From Pontiella sulfatireligans (GTDB lineage Bacteria; Verrucomicrobiota; Kiritimatiellia; Kiritimatiellales; Pontiellaceae): DNA of 64,000 nt. A model generated the notes under the pieces. That model was given only the letters and a program-made list of their open reading frames with translations. It ran no database searches and had not been told where the DNA came from. The stretch lies in contig NZ_CAAHFH010000001.1 of NCBI RefSeq assembly GCF_900890705.1, forward strand, positions 868,001-932,000. Direction: 5' to 3'. The first letter of the stretch is position 1. The number at the start of each line of letters is the position of its first letter. Shown here one piece after another: positions 17,242-26,701 of the stretch. The position numbers and the translations under genes were made by a program.

Positions 17242-19545
17242 TTAGTCCTCTCCAACCACACATTGATCATTCAGTCCAAAATGGTAATTACGCTGAGTCG
17301 TCTTTGCATCTACTACCGGCGTTTTAAAATCGTTGTCGGCTCCGAAGACGAGGCTTTCACCCTTCTTCAGCTCAACGCTAACCGTCTGCCACCCATTATT
17401 CATCGTGGTGGTCAATGGACTGCCTTGCGTCGTTTTGACTTCAGCCGGGGCATTTCTTTTAAACCGCAACTGCAACGTATCCGTCCGATCCGCCGTGATC
17501 CGGAAGGCAGTAGTCTGCCCCTGTTGATGACGCGCACTGACGGTATAGCCGCCCTCTGCGCGGAGCCCGTCGAAACCGGCTTCAGGCCAATTCTTCGAAA
17601 CGCCGGGGAACAGACGCACCAGGTTTATCGCGTAGTTATTTATCCCCCAGCTCTGAATTAACAGTTCCTGCGTGGCCGCAGCGGAAGAAAGCGGCGTTTC
17701 AATCACGGGGCCGGTTTCCAGATAGAAGGTATTCGGATAAAGGTAGAGATCAAAATATTGCCGAAGCTGACCGAGTGCCTTTTCAGGTTCATCGAGCATG
17801 GCATACATCGAGGTTGCGCCGGTGCGCGTGTAGCCTTTGTAGCTCCAGTCGTGCCGTGTCAGCGGTTTGCTCAACTTAAATCCCAGCCAGTGATCAACCG
17901 TGTTCAAATAGAGCTCGCGCTCTTCTGCCGAATCGATGTCGATCCGGCGCAGCGGATAGAGCCCCACCAGATGCGAATAGTGACGGTGCGGGCCGGTCAA
18001 AGGGAGGTCTTTTCCCAGCATGATTACCCCTTCACAAATATGCTTGGAAACCAGCTCCTTCAGGGTTTTCTGATACCGGACGGCATCCGGATCGTTCAGC
18101 TTAAAATGCCCGTCGATGTAGAGTGCGGTCTCCAGCCCCCAGCGCAGCAGTTCAAGATCATAGGTGGTGTCTTCGCCCTCCACTTTCCATTCTGGGGAAA
18201 TATCTTTGGGCATATGCAGGCAACCATCATCGCCTTTGGTGAGCGCGTGGATCAGGAAATTATTCGCGCGTTTCAGAATCGGATAAAACTTTTCCACGGC
18301 GCGCTGGTCATCCGGATAGACACGCAGGAAATGCCAGTAGTCGTAGAGGGTCCAGAGGAAGTTGCCGTATTCCCCCCAGAAGCCGGTCGGCCCGTAGGGG
18401 CTGGTTCCGCGCCCGCAGGTTGCGGAATCGTGCTGGAACTCTTTATCCGCGGCCTGAATGAAGATATCGGTGCTCTCATCAATCCAGTCCGCCAGCGTGG
18501 AGGCAATGCCCGGCTGATTGGCCGTCGCCATCGGCAGGTAGGAAAGCTGCACGTTCAGATTGGCCCAGATCCGCGGCCAAGGCGTTGCCCGAAACCAGGG
18601 CCCCATCAGGTCGATCGGCAGCGCGCCCGGACGGGTGGCCGAACCATACTTATACATCTGAACCCAATAGTTGGCTTCGATCTGCTTGTCAGGAATCGAG
18701 ATAAAAAGCTTGGAAAAATAGTCCGCCCAATAGGCCTGGTGGTCTTTTTTGATCGATTCGGAACCGGCGCGAAATGCCTCCTGAATGGTTTGAATCCCGG
18801 CCGTTTTGGAAAGCGTCTTTGCGTCCTGACTGTAGTCCGTCGTCCAGGCCAACAGATAGCGGTTTCGGGCGACCTTACCAAACTTCCAGCTCAGCACATA
18901 CGCCTGCCCGCCTTTGAGCGGAACAAACCGGGTTTTGATTCCTCCGACATCGCCCCTTTTTTCCGGTGCCAGTTTTTTAACCAGCTCCATGCCCATGATC
19001 GCCTGATAGGTTTGGGGATCTGAAAAATCGTTTACATTATCCAGTTTAATGCCCTTTTCTTTACGGATCGCATAGAGCCCGTCGGCGGGAGCGCCCGGCA
19101 ATGCAAAATGCTTGATGTCGATTTTTTCATCGCCCGACACGGTGAACTCCACCAGCACCACATCATGCTTCACGGAGGCCAGCGACTGAAAACCAACGGT
19201 GCCCTTTGTGGTCGCAATGGTTCCCGCCACCAGCGCCTTATGCAGACTCAAGCGCATTGAAAAGTCAGTCGTTTCCCCCTTGGCTTTGAGAATAAACTTG
19301 CCGATGGGGGCGCGGCTTTTTTCGGAATAGACCCGCGTGTCGCCAATATCAAAATGCAGGGTCTCATCACGGGCCGACCAGATGCAGGTGCCCAGCTCGC
19401 CGTTCCCAAGAAAGGCGCTCTCTTCAAACGCTTTCGGCGTACGATCCCAGAGCAGATCAAAGTCGGATAAATAGGCCCCGTCCACGGCGAAAGCCGAGCC
19501 GGCAAGCAGCATTGTGAGCCCTAATATAAACCATTCTCTTTTCAT
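17242..19545 (-). CDS. Exported alpha-L-fucosidase, GH95 type
   Basis: Predicted inverting 1,2-alpha-L-fucosidase or alpha-L-galactosidase-like enzyme of 767 residues. A signal peptide (1-20, ending AFA) precedes the GH95 N-terminal beta-domain (FLGNGELGTCIW), then an (alpha/alpha)6 barrel and a C-terminal beta-domain. Family signatures are ANLNVQLSYLP (the paired Asn), ISPEW (candidate acid Glu), HRHYSHLVGLYP, and the Asp-containing DWSYKGYTRTGATSMYAML. AAGGA precedes ATG 19545; the longer frame to 19587 has no such support. It is coupled to the SGNH esterase downstream (TAATG) and follows a sulfatase by 22 bp. Together with the GH29 enzymes it makes fucose the central sugar of the cluster. 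Confidence 0.85.
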   Translation of the reverse strand: MKREWFILGLTMLLAGSAFAVDGAYLSDFDLLWDRTPKAFEESAFLGNGELGTCIWSARDETLHFDIGDTRVYSEKSRAPIGKFILKAKGETTDFSMRLSLHKALVAGTIATTKGTVGFQSLASVKHDVVLVEFTVSGDEKIDIKHFALPGAPADGLYAIRKEKGIKLDNVNDFSDPQTYQAIMGMELVKKLAPEKRGDVGGIKTRFVPLKGGQAYVLSWKFGKVARNRYLLAWTTDYSQDAKTLSKTAGIQTIQEAFRAGSESIKKDHQAYWADYFSKLFISIPDKQIEANYWVQMYKYGSATRPGALPIDLMGPWFRATPWPRIWANLNVQLSYLPMATANQPGIASTLADWIDESTDIFIQAADKEFQHDSATCGRGTSPYGPTGFWGEYGNFLWTLYDYWHFLRVYPDDQRAVEKFYPILKRANNFLIHALTKGDDGCLHMPKDISPEWKVEGEDTTYDLELLRWGLETALYIDGHFKLNDPDAVRYQKTLKELVSKHICEGVIMLGKDLPLTGPHRHYSHLVGLYPLRRIDIDSAEERELYLNTVDHWLGFKLSKPLTRHDWSYKGYTRTGATSMYAMLDEPEKALGQLRQYFDLYLYPNTFYLETGPVIETPLSSAAATQELLIQSWGINNYAINLVRLFPGVSKNWPEAGFDGLRAEGGYTVSARHQQGQTTAFRITADRTDTLQLRFKRNAPAEVKTTQGSPLTTTMNNGWQTVSVELKKGESLVFGADNDFKTPVVDAKTTQRNYHFGLNDQCVVGED

Positions 19546-19567
19546 GTTTCCTTGTCCTTCTTTACGT

Positions 19568-21058
19568 TTAAGGCACCCAAGTCTCACCGGTATTCCGTTG
19601 CGGCTTTCCAGGGGTGCTGCGGCCGTTGTTGATTATTTCCCGAAGTTCGTCCGTGAGTTGCGCCGCTTGTTCTGGATGCGATGCAATCAGATTGTTCTGC
19701 TCCAGCGGATCGGCGGCAAGGTTGTACAGCTGCAGCTCCGGCAACCCTTTCTTAAGCGCCAGTTCATCTCTGAGACTCCATCCGCCGGAACCGGGACAAA
19801 AGGCCAACTTCCATTTTCCGTCGCGAATGGCAAACCGCCCCTGAATCGAATGATTAATAATCGGACCGCGCTCAAGCGGCTCTCCCTGCAAAGCCGGCCG
19901 GAAACTCACGCTGTCTTCCGCCGCATCGTCCGGCAGTTCAACACCGACCAGCTCGGCAACCGTCGCCATAATATCCGTTGTACAAATCGGAGTCGTGTTG
20001 ATTGCTCCACCTTTGATTTTGCCCGGCCAGCGGACGATGAATGGAACCTTATGCCCCCCTTCCCAAATATCCGACTTCCCGCCACGAACATTCACTTCGA
20101 AGTCAATGCCTTTGGCTTCCACATCATCAGCATTGGAATGTTTCAGCGAGGTTCCGTTGTCGGCCGTAAAAACAATCAAGGTATTGGCCGCGATTCCAGC
20201 GCGATCCACCGCATCGAGGATCTGCCCCACCCGGCGATCGGTTTCGATCACAAAATCAACGTACTTGGTCAGGCCGCTTTTCCCCGCAAAATCAACCGCC
20301 GGCGCAATGGGCGCGTGTGGCGCAGTCATCGGGAAATAGAGAAAGAACGGCTTCTTCGAAGCAGCCTGTTTTTCAATATATTCAACCGCTTTTGACGTAA
20401 TGGTCGGGAGCACTTTATTTTCCGCCCACTCTCCGCCGGGTGTTCTAAATTTTGCATCCGGCGTGCCAAGCACCTTTTCGTTTTCAATGTAGACAAAGGG
20501 CGGCCAGTTTATGACGTCATCGCCGAAATAATAATCAAAACCCGCCAGGCGCGGCCCCGGCACAGGAGCAGTCCAATCGATGCCCGCCGCGGCCAGTTTC
20601 GCCAACGCCTTGGCATTGCCCACCGGCACCTTGTCCGTCGAAGAGAACGGCCAGTTTAAACCGAGGTGCCACTTGCCGATGCAGGCCGTATGGTACCCTT
20701 TGGCTTTTAGCATCGAAGCCATCGTCATACGCCCGTCCTCGATCAACGGGGCATCCCATTTAGGAACGATGCCTCTCTTCAGCCTCGAGCGCCAGCTGTA
20801 GCGCCCGGTGAGCAGCCCATAGCGCGTCGGGGTGCAGACCGCCGAACCGGAATGCCCGTCGGAAAAAACAAGGCCTTGCTTAGCCAGTGCATCGATACGC
20901 GGGGTTTCAAAGCCCAGCGATGCATTGAAGGCCGAGACCGAGTCGCGCCCCATATCATCCGCGAGGATGACGATAACATTCGGCGGCTTCTGCGATCCGG
21001 CAAACACCGAAAGGCCGAAGGATAAAACAACAGCGGTTTTAAAAATTCGTTTAAACAT
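19568..21058 (-). CDS. Exported sulfatase, arylsulfatase A-like
   Basis: Sulfatase of 496 residues with a signal peptide (1-20, ending VFA). The formylglycine motif is C75-T-P-T-R79 followed by YGLLTGR. LADDMGRDS, IGKWHLGLNW and FTADNGTS complete the active site. It resembles the tandem pair at 3709-7003 in the CTPTRY, GLNW and NNGRSTPGKPQ regions, so all three likely share an ancestor within the locus. A second DD-rich loop (NADDVEAKGIDFEVN) follows the ADNG motif. Substrate unknown. Confidence 0.95.
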   Translation of the reverse strand: MFKRIFKTAVVLSFGLSVFAGSQKPPNVIVILADDMGRDSVSAFNASLGFETPRIDALAKQGLVFSDGHSGSAVCTPTRYGLLTGRYSWRSRLKRGIVPKWDAPLIEDGRMTMASMLKAKGYHTACIGKWHLGLNWPFSSTDKVPVGNAKALAKLAAAGIDWTAPVPGPRLAGFDYYFGDDVINWPPFVYIENEKVLGTPDAKFRTPGGEWAENKVLPTITSKAVEYIEKQAASKKPFFLYFPMTAPHAPIAPAVDFAGKSGLTKYVDFVIETDRRVGQILDAVDRAGIAANTLIVFTADNGTSLKHSNADDVEAKGIDFEVNVRGGKSDIWEGGHKVPFIVRWPGKIKGGAINTTPICTTDIMATVAELVGVELPDDAAEDSVSFRPALQGEPLERGPIINHSIQGRFAIRDGKWKLAFCPGSGGWSLRDELALKKGLPELQLYNLAADPLEQNNLIASHPEQAAQLTDELREIINNGRSTPGKPQRNTGETWVP

Positions 21059-21069
21059 AGTTGCGTTCC

Positions 21070-22968
21070 CTAAAATTTTACACGAAGCGTTTCAGCTCCG
21101 GATTGTTCGAGTGCAGGTAGTTTTTTAAACTGCTGCTCCCGTGCGGTGTCGAGCTCGCCGACACGCACGGTAAAGGTTCCCTTCGAGAACACCTTGGGGG
21201 TGAAAGAGGTTCCGTTGATGCGCAGGGTGTAGAGAATTTCTTTGGTCGCCTCGTCGATCACCTGCACGACCGGATCTTCCATGCCGGAGACCTTCAGCGT
21301 CGGCAGCCACGCCACGGCCTTGCGGCCATAGTTGTCCTGCTGGTCGATGGTGATGGGCCAGCCCGGATATTGCGGAATGGCTGGGTCGGTGACATCCACG
21401 CCGCGCGGCCAGCATTCCATGGTGATTTTGCGGGTCTTTACATTAAAGCGAATCAACCCGTAGCCGGGGGCATAGCGGCCGAATTCATTGGCCCACTTAT
21501 TCAGCCATTCCTCTTTCGGATTGGCGTAGGCGTAGACCGTCAGCCGATTTTCGAAGGTATCGAAATAGTCGCCGGCAAATTCAATATCGCTCCCCGCAAC
21601 CGGCTGGCCATCGGGCTTCCGGTTGGGCTTCCAGTAGCGGGTGTAGTGGTTATAGATGGCGGGGACGCAGAACGAATAGCTGGAGTCGCGCCAATCATCG
21701 ACGCCATACTGGACGACGGTCGCAAGGTGCTGGTCGCCGTTGATGTGCAGGGCGTAGGCCTTGCGGATGGTTTCGACGGCGCGGTTGCGAGGCGTTTGCG
21801 GCCAGCCGTTGGTGTCGAGGTCCAGCTTGCCGGCGGTATGCGCCTTGGCGAAGAGGGTTTGGGAAAGAACGGTTTTCATCTGCACGCCCTTCCAATGGGT
21901 CGCCCACTCATCCAAAAAAGCCAGCTGGCGATCGCCCATCAACTTGGCCCCGGGGTAGTCGAGAATGGAAACGGGCTGGCCCGGAACGGAGGGGCAGGCC
22001 CCGCTGAATGTATTTTCGATGCCCTGGCCCGTGAGATATTCCTCGAGGCTGGCGGGGGAGCTTTTAAATTTGCGGTCTTCGACAATCGCGAAGTCAATCG
22101 GCCCGATTTTGAGCGAGGTGTAGTAGGCGCCAATGCCGCGTTCGATGGGGGTCGGGTCATACGGGTCAGGAAGATTTGAGGTTTGCGCGCGCTCGACCAT
22201 CTTGACGTATTGCGGATCGCCATAGCCCTGATTGGGAACACCTACTTTTTTTCCGCTCCAGTCGCGGCCGCCTTCGCCCCAGAGGTTGCCGTTGCCGACG
22301 TCGTGGTCGTCCGGGATGCAAATGGTCGGGCGGTTGCGGGTGATATCGCCGAACTGGCGGCCGAAGTGCAGCCAGTGGGCCAGATGAACCCCATGGCCGT
22401 AAAGCTGGTCGCCGGAGAAAAAGAGCAGATCCGGATCCTGCGCGTTAATATTGGTGATGATGTCGGGCTTCATGCGAGCGTCGCGCCACGTGTTTCCAGT
22501 AAAGGCCGCGACCACAATCTCTTCTTTATCGATCGGGTTTTTGCGGATGATCCCCTCGTAGGTCGCCTTTCCATCGATAGCCACAACGCGGTATTGGGTC
22601 GCGACGGTGTCATCCCAGTTTTCCACGCGGAACAGTGCCGTCCAACTCTGCGCATCGCTTTTGGTGGTTTTGTAGGGTTCTTCGCTGATCGTGGATTTAG
22701 CAACCTTCACCCATTTTCCCTTTTCCATCTTTTCAAGCACGGTGGTGCGCGACTCGCTTTTGGCGAGCGGATAGAACTGAACGGTCATCTTGAGCGTACG
22801 CTCATGCAGGGTGTAGAGCACAAAGCCGATGCGGTCTTCGGGTTGCACATCGGGAATTTCGATGGCTCTCTCCGCATTGGGATGGCGCGTATCTACTTTC
22901 TTCGCCGCATGTGCCTGAAGGCTAAACGCTAGACAAGACAACGTGCTTGCTATGAGTATTTTTTTCAT
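21070..22968 (-). CDS. Exported PhoD-like metallophosphatase
   Basis: Protein of 632 residues with a signal peptide (1-21, ending AHA). It has an N-terminal beta-sandwich and a PhoD-like metallophosphatase domain. Metal-ligand stretches are FFSGDQLYGHG, PDDHDVGNGNLWGEGG and HINGDQHLATVV, matching the GDxxY, DDHD and GDxH pattern of PhoD-type phosphodiesterases or phosphatases. AGGA lies about 10 bases before the ATG, and the stop is 11 bp before the sulfatase. In a sulfatase locus it could remove phosphate, or sulfate, from a substrate; only the metallo-phosphoesterase fold is supported. Confidence 0.8.
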   Translation of the reverse strand: MKKILIASTLSCLAFSLQAHAAKKVDTRHPNAERAIEIPDVQPEDRIGFVLYTLHERTLKMTVQFYPLAKSESRTTVLEKMEKGKWVKVAKSTISEEPYKTTKSDAQSWTALFRVENWDDTVATQYRVVAIDGKATYEGIIRKNPIDKEEIVVAAFTGNTWRDARMKPDIITNINAQDPDLLFFSGDQLYGHGVHLAHWLHFGRQFGDITRNRPTICIPDDHDVGNGNLWGEGGRDWSGKKVGVPNQGYGDPQYVKMVERAQTSNLPDPYDPTPIERGIGAYYTSLKIGPIDFAIVEDRKFKSSPASLEEYLTGQGIENTFSGACPSVPGQPVSILDYPGAKLMGDRQLAFLDEWATHWKGVQMKTVLSQTLFAKAHTAGKLDLDTNGWPQTPRNRAVETIRKAYALHINGDQHLATVVQYGVDDWRDSSYSFCVPAIYNHYTRYWKPNRKPDGQPVAGSDIEFAGDYFDTFENRLTVYAYANPKEEWLNKWANEFGRYAPGYGLIRFNVKTRKITMECWPRGVDVTDPAIPQYPGWPITIDQQDNYGRKAVAWLPTLKVSGMEDPVVQVIDEATKEILYTLRINGTSFTPKVFSKGTFTVRVGELDTAREQQFKKLPALEQSGAETLRVKF

Positions 22969-22998
22969 GATTTTATATTCCTAATCAAACCAGCCGCT

Positions 22999-23070
22999 TT
23001 ATCGCGCGACCGCCAGAGATCATGTCGAAACCAGCACAAGCATCGCGACTGATATAAAAATATTCTTCAT
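22999..23070 (-). pseudogene. Signal-peptide stub of a lost exported protein
   Basis: Upstream of the phosphatase gene, ATG 23070 with a good ribosome site (AGGA, six bases away) encodes MKNIFISVAMLVLVST and then TGA; the same frame continues SLAVAR before TAA. The peptide is a typical signal sequence ended by a premature stop, with nothing recognisable behind it. It is probably the remnant of a deleted gene rather than a functional leader. Confidence 0.5.
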
Positions 23071-23106
23071 GGTTGTTCCTGCAATTCTACTTCTGGATTG
23101 AGTTTT

Positions 23107-24906
23107 TCAGAACAGTTCAAATGAATTAATGGAAAGGCCACCCTGCCATTTGACCATACGCAGGCGGAAAGAATCGCTCTTCACCGCTTCATCTAAAACC
23201 AAGCCAAAGTCACCGCCCAAAGTCGAACCTTCATGGATGGTTTTCCAATCGTTGGAAACCTTGGCCTCGATCACAAACTGCTCAACGTGGCTGGCGTTGC
23301 CAAACTTGCCTTCGCGAATCTGGATCTGGCTCACCATCTGCGGTTTTTTGAGACGGATTTGAATCCAGGGGTTTTTATCTTTTGAATCGGGGCTCCAGGC
23401 GCTTTTCACCATGATGCCTTCGGAAAATTCCTTCAGATCGGAAGCGACCACCGACCGGGCGGCGTTCTTCTTGCTCTTTTCCGAAGAGGCGGTCGCCGTT
23501 GCTCCAATGGTTAAAGGCAGGCCGACGGTTTTGATCGGCGCGATTTCAGCCGCAGGGCGATCCAGTTTGAGCGCAATAATGGTATTCACGGGATCAATGT
23601 TTTCGGGATTGAGCCTAACCGTCAGTTTCCCATTCTTTTGCTCAACCTTTACCGTACCACCGGTGAGGACGTTGGCGGAAAGCACCTTTGCCGGCAGGGC
23701 AGGAAGCGCCAGCGTGCCCGCCCAATGGGCCAACACATGCAGATAGACGGTATCGCCCTTGAAGGTCGCCGCGCCCCACGGACCGGATTGATAGGGGCCG
23801 CCCTGCGTTCCATAAATGCTTTCGCCATACGTTTCGAGCCAAGCGCCCATCTCGAGCAAACGCTTTTTGTGGTCGGGAAGAATTTTTCCGGCTCCATTCG
23901 GCCCCGTGTTCAGCGCCAGGTTTCCTCCATTGCCCGCGCAACGGACCAGCAGCCCAATCGCTTGCGGAAGGGGCATTGCAGGGGCGTCGCCCATCCAGCC
24001 CCAGCCGCCGCCAATCACCGTGCAGGTTTCCCACGGCCGATTGACCTGAAAGTTGCCGATCGAGCGTTCCGGCCCATCGAAGTCGCCCACATGCCAGTGC
24101 TTGGGCCCCCAGCGATGATTAAACAAAATGCCCGGCTGCAATTGCTTGGCCATCTTGATCAGCTCCACCGCCTTCCACGTGTCCGGGTGCTTTCCCAATC
24201 CATCGAACCAAAGCACATCGACTTCGCCATAGTTGGTCAACAGCTCCCGGATCTGCGGGAACAGATATTCGTCGCAATAGCGGTTATAATCGCCCGTGGC
24301 ATAAATCGGGTTGTACCAATCCGGCTGGGAATAATAGATCGCCACCTTAATGCCCTGTTTATGGCAGGCATCGGTCAGCTCTTTGAGCACATCGCGGCCG
24401 AGCGGCGTATTCATGACGTTGTAATCGGTCAGCTTGGTGTCGAACATGCAGAATCCGTCATGATGCTTGGCGGTGAAGATAAAATATTTGGCCCCGGAGG
24501 CCTTCACCAGCTGGATCCATTCGTCGGCATCGAAGTCCGGCGCCGCGAATTGCTTAAACTGACTGTTGTAAACCGCTTCGTCGATGCCGCCTTTGACGGT
24601 GCCATCGCTCGAGTGCCCCGGACGCGGCCCTTTTCGCCCCCAACTCATCGGGCATTTGAGCATGGAGCTGGGGCCCCAATGCACAAAGAAGCCGAAGCGG
24701 GCCTCGTTCCACCACGCCATTTCTTCATCGGAGGCCACCAAGGCGGCGGCATCGGCCGGCGGCAGCTTATCCAGCCAAGCCTGATACTCCGTCGTATTGA
24801 AATACGGTTCAATCCCATCCGTGTGCGGCGGGGTGTAATGCGCCGCAAATGCCGACATGGTTGCGGCTGCGAGCACTGCCAGCAAAATGGTTTGTCTTGT
24901 TTTCAT
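23107..24906 (-). CDS. Exported GH29 alpha-L-fucosidase with F5/8-type-C domain
   Basis: GH29 alpha-L-fucosidase of 599 residues with a signal peptide (1-21, ending FAA). The catalytic barrel contains FGFFVHWGPSS (active-site His intact), TAKHHDGF and the nucleophile D235 in VLWFDGLG. A beta-sandwich and a C-terminal discoidin-like domain (about 460-599, from GATATASSEKS onward) follow. It is a close paralogue of 9183-11003, sharing PHTDGIEPY, SMSWGRKGPRPGH-like and GGDFGLVL stretches. GGGGGA lies five bases before the ATG. It is the first gene after a 208-bp gap holding a candidate promoter, so it may begin a transcript running to the left. Confidence 0.93.
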   Translation of the reverse strand: MKTRQTILLAVLAAATMSAFAAHYTPPHTDGIEPYFNTTEYQAWLDKLPPADAAALVASDEEMAWWNEARFGFFVHWGPSSMLKCPMSWGRKGPRPGHSSDGTVKGGIDEAVYNSQFKQFAAPDFDADEWIQLVKASGAKYFIFTAKHHDGFCMFDTKLTDYNVMNTPLGRDVLKELTDACHKQGIKVAIYYSQPDWYNPIYATGDYNRYCDEYLFPQIRELLTNYGEVDVLWFDGLGKHPDTWKAVELIKMAKQLQPGILFNHRWGPKHWHVGDFDGPERSIGNFQVNRPWETCTVIGGGWGWMGDAPAMPLPQAIGLLVRCAGNGGNLALNTGPNGAGKILPDHKKRLLEMGAWLETYGESIYGTQGGPYQSGPWGAATFKGDTVYLHVLAHWAGTLALPALPAKVLSANVLTGGTVKVEQKNGKLTVRLNPENIDPVNTIIALKLDRPAAEIAPIKTVGLPLTIGATATASSEKSKKNAARSVVASDLKEFSEGIMVKSAWSPDSKDKNPWIQIRLKKPQMVSQIQIREGKFGNASHVEQFVIEAKVSNDWKTIHEGSTLGGDFGLVLDEAVKSDSFRLRMVKWQGGLSINSFELF

Positions 24907-25011
24907 AGCTTCCCCCTGATTGATGCGCGCGACGACCGAGGCACCGCGCCTGTTGTTATAGGAAAATGCACTCGTTCAACACGATGCCATATAATATATC
25001 TTACCTATATC

Positions 25012-25043
25012 ATTATACGAATGCAGAACCGCGTTCTGGACAA
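25012..25043 (-). promoter_or_regulatory. Candidate promoter with 6-bp inverted repeat upstream of GH29
   Basis: On the minus strand TATAAT occupies 25012-25017 about 105 bases before the GH29 start. A perfect inverted repeat CAGAAC-CGC-GTTCTG (25024-25038) lies just upstream, between it and a TTGTCC at 25038-25043 whose spacing (20 bp) is too long for an ideal promoter. The surrounding 24960-25110 is AT-rich, unlike the coding DNA. A regulator-controlled promoter is a reasonable but unproven reading. Confidence 0.4.
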
Positions 25044-25114
25044 ACAATCCATGATCATATTATTCGGTTTGTTATATATTCGTTATACCATTAAAAACCA
25101 GCACACTTATCAAT

Positions 25115-26665
25115 CTAATCCAGCGTGCTTAGTTTTTTCAATAGCTCGATTTGCGGTTGCTTGCAGCTGTCCGGACGGGCCGGACCGCGGTTGGTGCGCC
25201 CATCAAGAATGGCGGCTACCGCACGTTTGGCGATTTGTGCGACGATGGCCGGATTCTGTTGTGCAAGATTGGTGGTTTCGGCGACATCGTCTTCGAGATT
25301 GTAAAGCGACACCTGCTCATGCCACGCCGCGTTCGGATTAGGGGCTTTGCCCTTGCTCTCCCTTTTCTTCTCTACCCGCCCGACCAGTTCCTCCTCGCCA
25401 ACGCAAATGAGCTTCCATTGCTTATGGCGCAACACGAGCTTGTTGCTCAGGCTGCTCATAATAATTTCGCGCTGGGATTTATCCTGCGACTGGCCCTGAA
25501 GCTGCGGCAAAAAGCTGACGCTGTCGCCCGCCTCTGCCGGCAAGGGCTGATCCAGAATATCGGCCACCGTCGCAAAGAAATCCTCGAGAGTGATCATCCC
25601 CGCATCCTTGCGGCCCCGGCCCTTGAGCCCCTCGGGCCAGCGGACAATGAACGGCACCCGATGTCCACCCTCGAACCAAGTGGCCTTCCAGCCGCGGCGG
25701 CCGTCGCTGCTATCGTGCCCGCCCTCTTTGAGCATGCTGGTTACGGCGAACGACGCACTTCCGTTGTCCGCCGTGAAGATCACGAGCGTGTCGTCGAGGA
25801 TGCCTTTTTCCTCAAGCGCCTTGAGTATCCGGCCAACGGAATGATCCACTTCCATGCGGAAATCGGCATGCTCGTCAATCTTGCTGCGGCCCTGCCACTC
25901 GGGGCTGGGTACGACAGGCGAGTGCGGCGCGTTGAGCGGCATGTAGAGGAAGAGCGACTCCTTCGGATTATGTTCACGAATTACCTTAATCGATTCGGTG
26001 GTGATGTCGCCCAGCACAGTATATGGACTGAGGTCGGGATCGGCCAATCCTGCGCGGTTTCCGAACGGGCTTTTTGCCGGAACCAGCTTGGTCGGAATGG
26101 CGACGGGGGTGCGGTCGCGGAAATAAACATACGGAGGCATATCGAGGCTGGCGATAATGCCGAACCACGACTCGAAACCGCGATCGACGGGCCCGCCGGT
26201 AATCCCGTGGGAAAAGTCAACCGTGCCGGGTTTTGGCTTGCGTTCCTTCACCGGCGCGCCGTCCACTCCAGTCCACTGCCCCCCGAGATGCCACTTGCCT
26301 ACCATGCGGGTGCGATACCCCTGGCCGCGCAGGAATTCGGCAACGGTTGGAACGCCCTCGATTTCAGGTCCCGTGTAGCCCGAGGCTAGGCCGACGCCAT
26401 CGCGCCAGCAATACCGCCCGGTCATGATGCCATAGCGCGTCGGCGTACAGATTGCCGAGCCCGAATAAGCCTGCGTGAAAGCCATGCCTTCGTTGGCCAG
26501 GCGGTTAAGGTGAGGCGTGGGAAATTTACATTCCGCGCGTAGCGCCTGCACGTCGCCGTGCCCCATATCATCAGCTAGAATATAGACGATATGCGGCTTT
26601 GTGTTGGCCATTGCACCGGTGGCGCAAAACAGGGTGGAAAGAATAATTGAGACCGTTTTTTTCAT
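25115..26665 (-). CDS. Exported sulfatase, arylsulfatase A-like
   Basis: Sulfatase of 516 residues with a signal peptide (1-20, ending AMA). The formylglycine motif is C73-T-P-T-R77 followed by YGIMTGR. LADDMGHGD, VGKWHLGGQW and FTADNGSA are all present. A charged insertion (EELVGRVEKKRESKGK) lies near the C-terminus. AAGGA eight bases before ATG 26665 decides the start over the ATG at 26680. It is the last gene before the 208-bp gap and probably ends a transcription unit, though no clear terminator is visible. Substrate unknown. Confidence 0.95.
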   Translation of the reverse strand: MKKTVSIILSTLFCATGAMANTKPHIVYILADDMGHGDVQALRAECKFPTPHLNRLANEGMAFTQAYSGSAICTPTRYGIMTGRYCWRDGVGLASGYTGPEIEGVPTVAEFLRGQGYRTRMVGKWHLGGQWTGVDGAPVKERKPKPGTVDFSHGITGGPVDRGFESWFGIIASLDMPPYVYFRDRTPVAIPTKLVPAKSPFGNRAGLADPDLSPYTVLGDITTESIKVIREHNPKESLFLYMPLNAPHSPVVPSPEWQGRSKIDEHADFRMEVDHSVGRILKALEEKGILDDTLVIFTADNGSASFAVTSMLKEGGHDSSDGRRGWKATWFEGGHRVPFIVRWPEGLKGRGRKDAGMITLEDFFATVADILDQPLPAEAGDSVSFLPQLQGQSQDKSQREIIMSSLSNKLVLRHKQWKLICVGEEELVGRVEKKRESKGKAPNPNAAWHEQVSLYNLEDDVAETTNLAQQNPAIVAQIAKRAVAAILDGRTNRGPARPDSCKQPQIELLKKLSTLD

Positions 26666-26701
26666 ATTGTTTTCCTTCAAGGTGCTATGGATTCTCCCTC
26701 A

